Shown here: piece after piece, positions 60,124 through 64,000 of the stretch | Layout: each line of letters opens with the position of its first letter | Numbering within the stretch: the first letter of the stretch is position 1 | NCBI GenBank assembly: GCA_934667125.1 | Contig: CAKULF010000006.1 | Location: 25,432 to 89,431 of the forward strand | DNA: 64,000 bases | Origin: an uncultured Candidatus Melainabacteria bacterium | Lineage (GTDB): Bacteria; Cyanobacteriota; Vampirovibrionia; Gastranaerophilales; Gastranaerophilaceae | Direction of reading: 5' to 3' | The notes under the pieces: model-generated | Seen by the model: the letters and a program-made list of their open reading frames with translations, nothing else | Databases searched by the model: none | Told to the model about the DNA's origin: nothing | Made by a program: the position numbers and the translations under genes

Positions 60124-60591
60124 ATGAAAAAACAAAACGAAAACTCAAACAAAAGACTAATTTCTTCAAATAAAAAAGCACATTTTGATTATCTTTTATT
60201 TGATAAATTCACAGCAGGAATTTGCCTTTTAGGAACAGAAATCAAATCAATAAGAAAAAATGGCGCAAATTTAAAAGATAGCTATATCAAAATAACAGAT
60301 AATCTTGAAGCATATTTAATCGGTTGCCATATTTCAGCGTATGAATTTGGAAATATATTTAACCATGAACCAAGAAGAGAGCGCAAACTTCTTTTAAACA
60401 AAAAAGAAATCTTGAAAATTCAAAACAAAATTAAACAAGAAAAATATACAATTGTTCCAACTCAAATGTTTTTTATAGGCAGATATGCAAAGCTTGAAAT
60501 CGCCCTTGCGAAAGGTAAAAAGCTTTACGACAAAAGAGAAAGCTTGAAAGCAAAAGACATCAAAAGAGATATTGAAAGAAATAAATATTAA
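60124..60591 (+). CDS. smpB: SsrA-binding protein SmpB
   Basis: 155 residues. Brings tmRNA to stalled ribosomes. ISSNKKAHFDYLLFDKFTAGICLLGTEIKSIRKNGANLKDSYI (OB fold), HEPRRERKLLLNKKEI and a basic tail ending KAKDIKRDIERNKY. Its final A is shared with the pheA ATG (TAATG), so the two are coupled. The tmRNA gene itself is not in the window. Confidence 0.96.
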   Translation: MKKQNENSNKRLISSNKKAHFDYLLFDKFTAGICLLGTEIKSIRKNGANLKDSYIKITDNLEAYLIGCHISAYEFGNIFNHEPRRERKLLLNKKEILKIQNKIKQEKYTIVPTQMFFIGRYAKLEIALAKGKKLYDKRESLKAKDIKRDIERNKY

Positions 60592-61418
60592 TGGAAGCTA
60601 TAGAAAAATTATATTTTTTAGGTCCAAAAGGGACATATTCTGAAGTTGCAAGCGAAAAAATAAAAGATATTTTAAACTTTAAAAACGAAACTGTTGAAGT
60701 TTCAACAATTACTAAAATTGCTCAATTGGTTAACCAAAACCCAACTACAATGGCAATTATGCCGATTGAAAACTCAATAGAGGGAATTGTTCGCCCAACG
60801 ATTGATAGCTTATATTCTACAGACGTTAAAATTCAAGCCCAGATTGATATAAAGGTTGAACATTGTATCGCTTCGTTTGGTAAAAAAGAAGAAATTAAGC
60901 ACATTGTTTCTCATCCCCAAGCTTTAGCACAATGCAGCTTATATATCAGTCAAGAATTTGATGAAAATATTGAACTGATTAGCGCAAATTCAACCTCTGA
61001 GGCGCTTCATTCTTTATTAAAAAAGGATAAAACCTACGCCGCTATTGGAAGATATGACATAGCCAAAAAATTAAATTTGAATATAATTGATACAAATATT
61101 GGCGACATTAAAGAAAACAGGACTCGTTTTGTTTTGGTTTCAAAAACGAAAATCCCTCTTAAAAAGGATGATAGGACTTCTATTGTTTTCAATACAAAAA
61201 ACGAATCGGGAGCGCTTTTAAAGATTTTAGAAATATTTAAAAAATATAATCTAAACCTTGTGTATATTGAATCTCGCCCATCTAAAAAAGTTTTTGGAGA
61301 GTATAACTTTTTTGTTGATGTTGATAAAGGGTATGATGAAATTATTGAAGCTATAGCTGAAATCAAAAAGGAGTGCAATTTTTATAAGCTTTTAGGCAGC
61401 TATCCTGTTATTCATTAG
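60591..61418 (+). CDS. pheA: Prephenate dehydratase
   Basis: 275 residues, monofunctional: prephenate to phenylpyruvate for phenylalanine. LGPKGTYSEVA, MPIENSIEGIVRPTIDSL, SHPQALAQC and the catalytic NRTRFVLV (TRF motif); then an ACT domain (GALLKILEIFKKYNLNLVYIESRPSKK, 205-275) with the ESRP Phe-binding segment for feedback inhibition. No chorismate mutase domain. Follows smpB by translational overlap. Confidence 0.95.
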   Translation: MEAIEKLYFLGPKGTYSEVASEKIKDILNFKNETVEVSTITKIAQLVNQNPTTMAIMPIENSIEGIVRPTIDSLYSTDVKIQAQIDIKVEHCIASFGKKEEIKHIVSHPQALAQCSLYISQEFDENIELISANSTSEALHSLLKKDKTYAAIGRYDIAKKLNLNIIDTNIGDIKENRTRFVLVSKTKIPLKKDDRTSIVFNTKNESGALLKILEIFKKYNLNLVYIESRPSKKVFGEYNFFVDVDKGYDEIIEAIAEIKKECNFYKLLGSYPVIH

Positions 61419-62205
61419 GCTTTTTGTGGTGATGATGAACCTTAAAATCAACTTTTATGTTATTAATTTGCATTAAATATTTTTTAAGGTCGCCAATATT
61501 TTGATTTTCGTTCAACAAATCTTTTTTAGGTTTGGAATTTAAAATACTGTCTTTTGTTTTTTCAAAATCGGATTTATAGCCCTCGTTATTGATTTTTGTA
61601 ATCAATTCATCAACATTTCTAGCGCCATATCCCGAATACATTGCTAAAATTTCTTGTTGAGTTTTCCCGACGGGGAATTTATATAACCATTTTAGGGTTT
61701 CAAGGTCGTTTTCTGAAATTCCTGCAACGCCATATTCATGGGGAACATACATAATATCCCCTTTTGTTTTAGAATGCCCCAAACCAACGCTATGCCCAAT
61801 TTCATGGATAATTGTGTGCATAACTTCAGTTTCATCCATATATTGATGATGTAATATGCCATCCGACAAACCAATCGAAAGCTCGGCGGAATAATATCTT
61901 CCAAGCTTATCAAAATTAAAAGTACAAGAGCCCAAAGACTTTCTATCAACCCTTTTCCAATCAATATTGATATTTGAATCATATAAATTCATAGTTCGCT
62001 CAAACGACACAATTCCGTTGGACAATTTTTCCCAAATATTAAACCCATCTATTATCATTTGAGTATATTTAAGCTCATCCGCCTGCCCAATTGATTTATA
62101 CCAATTAAATTTACCGATATAAACTTTCAAAGGCATAACCGAAGCGTCCCATCTTGAAAGCTTTTCTTTATTAAAACACTCGTTTAGATAAGTAATCGTT
62201 TGCAT
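61408..62205 (-). CDS. Matrixin-like zinc metalloprotease
   Basis: 265 residues. The metzincin zinc site HEIGHSVGLGH, then the GDIMY Met-turn, and an upstream strand (GRYYSAELSIGLSDG) match the peptidase M10A (matrixin) catalytic domain. AGGISENDLETLKWLY after the Met-turn is also typical of bacterial matrixins. No signal peptide can be seen from the ATG at 62205 or from the frame upstream, which is unusual for a family acting outside the cell. The C-terminus is Lys/Asn-rich and ends in a His stretch (VHHHHKK). Targets unknown. Confidence 0.85.
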   Translation of the reverse strand: MQTITYLNECFNKEKLSRWDASVMPLKVYIGKFNWYKSIGQADELKYTQMIIDGFNIWEKLSNGIVSFERTMNLYDSNINIDWKRVDRKSLGSCTFNFDKLGRYYSAELSIGLSDGILHHQYMDETEVMHTIIHEIGHSVGLGHSKTKGDIMYVPHEYGVAGISENDLETLKWLYKFPVGKTQQEILAMYSGYGARNVDELITKINNEGYKSDFEKTKDSILNSKPKKDLLNENQNIGDLKKYLMQINNIKVDFKVHHHHKKPNE

Positions 62206-62262
62206 ATAAATATATAATAGCATATAATATGGTTAAGGCTAGACTATAGGGAGATTACTATT

Positions 62263-62598
62263 ATGATGAATATGATGAATATAATGCAACAAGCTCAAAA
62301 AATGCAAAAGAAATTTAAAGAAGCACAAGGCGAGCTTGAAAATGCCGAAATTACAACAACTTCAGGCAATGGCGCAATAACAGTAACTTTAACAGGTCAA
62401 GGAAAATTCAAATCAATCAAAATCAAGCCTGAAGCAATTAATTCTGAAAACCCTGAAAGTGTTTCAGCTGATACTATTGAAATGTTGGAAGATTTAATTT
62501 CGCAAGCTTTTGAAGACGCTACTCAAAAAGCAAATACTCAAATGGAAGCTAAAATGAAATCCATTACAGGCGGAATTTCTATCCCAGGGCTATTCTAA
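62263..62598 (+). CDS. ybaB: YbaB/EbfC nucleoid-associated protein
   Basis: 111 residues: MQQAQKMQKKFKEAQGELENAEIT helix, TSGNGAITVTLTGQGKFKSIKIKPEAI beta sheet, and an AFEDATQKANTQMEAKMKSITGG helix. Dimeric tweezers-like DNA-binding protein. Often beside recR and dnaX, which are absent here. GGGAG 9 nt before the ATG; the N-terminus has alternating Met-Met-Asn, so exact start may be one of three Mets. Confidence 0.94.
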   Translation: MMNMMNIMQQAQKMQKKFKEAQGELENAEITTTSGNGAITVTLTGQGKFKSIKIKPEAINSENPESVSADTIEMLEDLISQAFEDATQKANTQMEAKMKSITGGISIPGLF

Positions 62599-62664
62599 GC
62601 AAATAAATTTAATTAAATTTTATATTTTTAGCACTTTTTTTCTACAGTTTGTTTTTATTAATAT

Positions 62665-62958
62665 ATGACAGCTGTAGAAAATTTTGCTAAAATCAAACAA
62701 CCTGAACCCGTTGTTTCAAATAATAATAATGTTGTAGTTAAAAAACAATATACTATGCCAAATGTTGGCGTTATAGCGCCAGCCAAGATTTCTGCTTCCC
62801 CTATTGCGGACACTTTGGTTTTAAAAGAACAAGAAAATCCAAAGATGGCTTTTAAAACAAAATATAAAAGATATAAGCTTATAACTCCACAGTTTATGAT
62901 GTTTTTGGGGATAATTGGAACGGGAATTTTGTCAACTTTTAAATTGTTTAAAAAATAA
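62665..62958 (+). CDS. Small protein with C-terminal membrane segment
   Basis: 97 residues: polar N-terminal two thirds with an Asn run (SNNNNVV), then a membrane helix (about 75-92, FMMFLGIIGTGILSTFKLF) and a basic end. A tail-anchored layout. No ribosome site and no clear -10; the start could be wrong by a few codons. Family unknown. Followed by a strong hairpin. Confidence 0.5.
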   Translation: MTAVENFAKIKQPEPVVSNNNNVVVKKQYTMPNVGVIAPAKISASPIADTLVLKEQENPKMAFKTKYKRYKLITPQFMMFLGIIGTGILSTFKLFKK

Positions 62959-62959
62959 T

Positions 62960-63029
62960 CCCGTACGGGAAAATTTATAGGATAGTTAAATAGATTTACT
63001 CAAAATATTCCCTTACGGGAATATTTTGT
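62960..63029 (+). terminator. Two CCC-TACGGG hairpins after the small membrane protein gene
   Basis: CCCGTACGGG (62960-62969) is a 10-bp palindrome; AAAATATTCCC/GGGAATATTTT (63002-63012, 63017-63027) is a perfect 11-bp stem with loop TTAC. The second could terminate transcription; both share the CCC-TACGGG core, so they may also be a small repeat. Confidence 0.6.
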
Positions 63030-63093
63030 TGACTTTTAATTTCTAACATTGGCAAATTTTAAAAAATAACATAACTTGTACATTCAAAATTTC

Positions 63094-63194
63094 GATAGCC
63101 AATTTTATTCCAATTCTGCATTTGACTGCAAATTTACTTTTAAGGTAAATTCGACTATCAAAAATTTACCAAAATAAAAAATTTATCGATAGCC
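63094..63194. repeat. GATAGCC/GACTATC arms left of repeat copy 2
   Basis: Arms at 63094 (GATAGCC), 63153 (GACTATC) and 63188 (GATAGCC), spaced 59 and 35 nt, the same spacing as in the array at 11371-11822. Confidence 0.55.
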
Positions 63195-63329
63195 AGTTTT
63201 ATATCGAATATTAATTTCGTTAATTAACTTGACGTTTGCATTATGCAAAACAAAGCAAAAAAACAACATTTACCTTAACTCTTTGGCTATCAAAGAAAAT
63301 CTATAGCATAGTAAAAATTACAACCAACT

Positions 63330-63454
63330 AACCAAAACCCACAAACGAAAGGTGGGAGGGCAAGCTACCTCAATGAAAACTAAAATATGAAAAGCGCAAC
63401 TGATGTCTGTTGTCTTTCTAGTGCGCCCGACTCTCCTTTCGAGGGTTTTGGTTA
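63330..63454 (+). ncRNA. Candidate structured RNA element, copy 2
   Basis: Same fold as 12436-12561: closing stem TAACCAAAACCC/GGGTTTTGGTTA, CGAAAGG/CCTTTCG, GAGG/CCTC hairpin, GAAA/TTTC stem (GGAA/TTCC in copy 1) and a CAAC-GA/TC-GTTG hairpin. Stems are conserved while the linker between them differs at many sites. Confidence 0.5.
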
Positions 63455-63716
63455 ATAACTTCCAAGCCATTTTCTTTATTCTTTTGGTTCTGTTTTCTTT
63501 TTCTTTTCTGGCGAAAAAGAAAAAGAAAATGAACAAACTAAAAGCGTGATTTATAGCCAAAGAGAGGTTAGAAACTTGCGGCTATTGGCGATTTTTTGCT
63601 CTAAAGATTTCTTTGATAGTCGGTTCTTGTTGCAAAAATTATGTCTTGAATGGTTAATGTTGAGATAGGTTTTGGCTATCGAAGAATTGGTTAAATTTTA
63701 AATTTTGTTTGGTTCT

Positions 63717-63755
63717 CAACAATTTCAAGACCCTGAAACGGAGTTCAGGGCGACG
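63717..63755 (+). repeat. CCCTGAA REP-like repeat, copy 6
   Basis: TTCAAGACCCTGAAAC, loop, GTTCAGGGCGACG at the right end of the second 570-bp repeat, matching the place of copy 3 in the first. Confidence 0.6.
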
Positions 63756-63840
63756 GATTAAGGGTTCAAGGTGATGTTTTGGTGGGGATGTTGGAGTGGG
63801 GATTGATGGTTGATTGTTTAATTGAAAAATGTGGTTATTA

Positions 63841-63879
63841 ACTCTATTTAAAATAGACAAATTCTATTTACAATAGAGC
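63841..63879. repeat. ACTCTATTT...CAATAGAG hairpin repeat, copy 2
   Basis: Counterpart of 11192-11230; arms ACTCTATTT and CAATAGAG with one mismatch. A degenerate GCAGAT...ATCCGAC copy follows at 63884-63902. Confidence 0.45.
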
Positions 63880-64000
63880 AAGGCAGATTTACTAATCCGA
63901 CAATTGGAAGTTTAAAAATATCTAACTGTTTTAAAAAGTATTTTTCCTTAATTGTAAATTTTTGTTAAAAAGGCGTGTCGAAATATCAAAAAAAAAAAAA

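Larger units (their letters stand above)
63188..63755. repeat. Dispersed repeat of about 570 bp, copy 2
   Basis: Collinear with 12299-12867 (568 versus 569 nt). Inner inverted repeat GGCTATCAAAGAA (63286) with TTCTTTGATAGTC (to 63621) brackets 336 nt including the structured core. A reading frame that is open in copy 1 (12633-12824) meets an early stop here, so the repeat is not coding. Confidence 0.7.

Noticed and set aside
63318..63560. Open frame of 80 codons on the minus strand
   Set aside because: Runs across the structured RNA candidate and an A/T hairpin, with homopolymeric Phe/Lys content; not conserved in copy 1.
63989..64000. Poly-A run at the right edge
   Set aside because: A homopolymer exactly at the end of the window could be a real A tract or an assembly edge; nothing can be concluded.

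Overview
The window looks like a chromosomal segment of a low-GC bacterium with a Gram-negative-type envelope. My best guess is a gut Gastranaerophilales/Vampirovibrionia (non-photosynthetic sister group of Cyanobacteria). The grounds are circumstantial: an SLH-domain envelope protein, a PSP1/RicT-like protein, Tad-type ATPases, prepilin-like surface proteins, and several proteins with an Asn-rich N-terminus ending in a [I/V/L][N/S]F[R/K]G motif. No rRNA or marker phylogeny was available, so this is inference. Intergenic DNA is very AT-rich, with a few GC-richer hairpin-dense patches.

Layout. 1-9.2 kb: leftward housekeeping genes: grpE-dnaJ with a secreted beta-propeller protein and a truncated methyltransferase, then a wall/division cluster (glycosyltransferase-murC-murB-ddl-ftsQ). 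9.3-13.3 kb: an XRE regulator divergent from a prepilin-like gene, then about 2.4 kb of repeats with almost no coding capacity. 13.3-24 kb: a DegT aminotransferase, an SLH protein, and a compact leftward operon (cpaE/tadZ-cpaF/tadA-ribD-aroQ-thiL-ispD), then cinA C-terminal domain, a sigma factor, acpS and a HAD phosphatase. 24-26.8 kb: a tiny hydrophobic peptide locus resembling a type I toxin, an EF-hand/coiled-coil protein and ogt. 26.8-37.7 kb: an accessory, defence-like island: a DUF4365-like nuclease-helicase fusion, a radical SAM protein, a membrane protein, a GT2 gene broken by one stop, a DUF262/DUF1524 GmrSD-like protein, and a type II restriction-modification pair. It lies on the 3' side of tRNA-Ser(GCU). 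38-50 kb: lytic transglycosylase, mtaB, clpP, a PfkB kinase, recF, pgk, PSP1 protein, rsfS, a large Cys-rich/Gly-rich prepilin-like protein with its own small HTH regulator, a divergent XRE gene, and purB. 50-57.2 kb: a tight three-gene operon of a Ski2-like DExH helicase and two related HNH/coiled-coil proteins, all with the N-terminal FxG motif. 57.2-63 kb: uvrA, smpB, pheA, a matrixin-like metalloprotease, ybaB and a small membrane protein. 63-64 kb: a second copy of the repeat found at 12.3-12.9 kb.

Main points of interest. (1) The helicase-HNH-HNH operon is a plausible undescribed nucleic-acid-processing or defence system. (2) A ~125-nt element, present twice, has a long closing stem and two compensatory base-pair changes between copies, which points to a selected RNA structure. 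(3) Eight genes have a -10-like hexamer exactly 6 nt before the ATG, and a ninth at 7 nt, with no Shine-Dalgarno sequence, suggesting common leaderless transcription. (4) Two XRE/prepilin loci share TACTGT-type operator-like sites. (5) A short-peptide locus at 24.1-24.3 kb resembles a type I toxin-antitoxin module.
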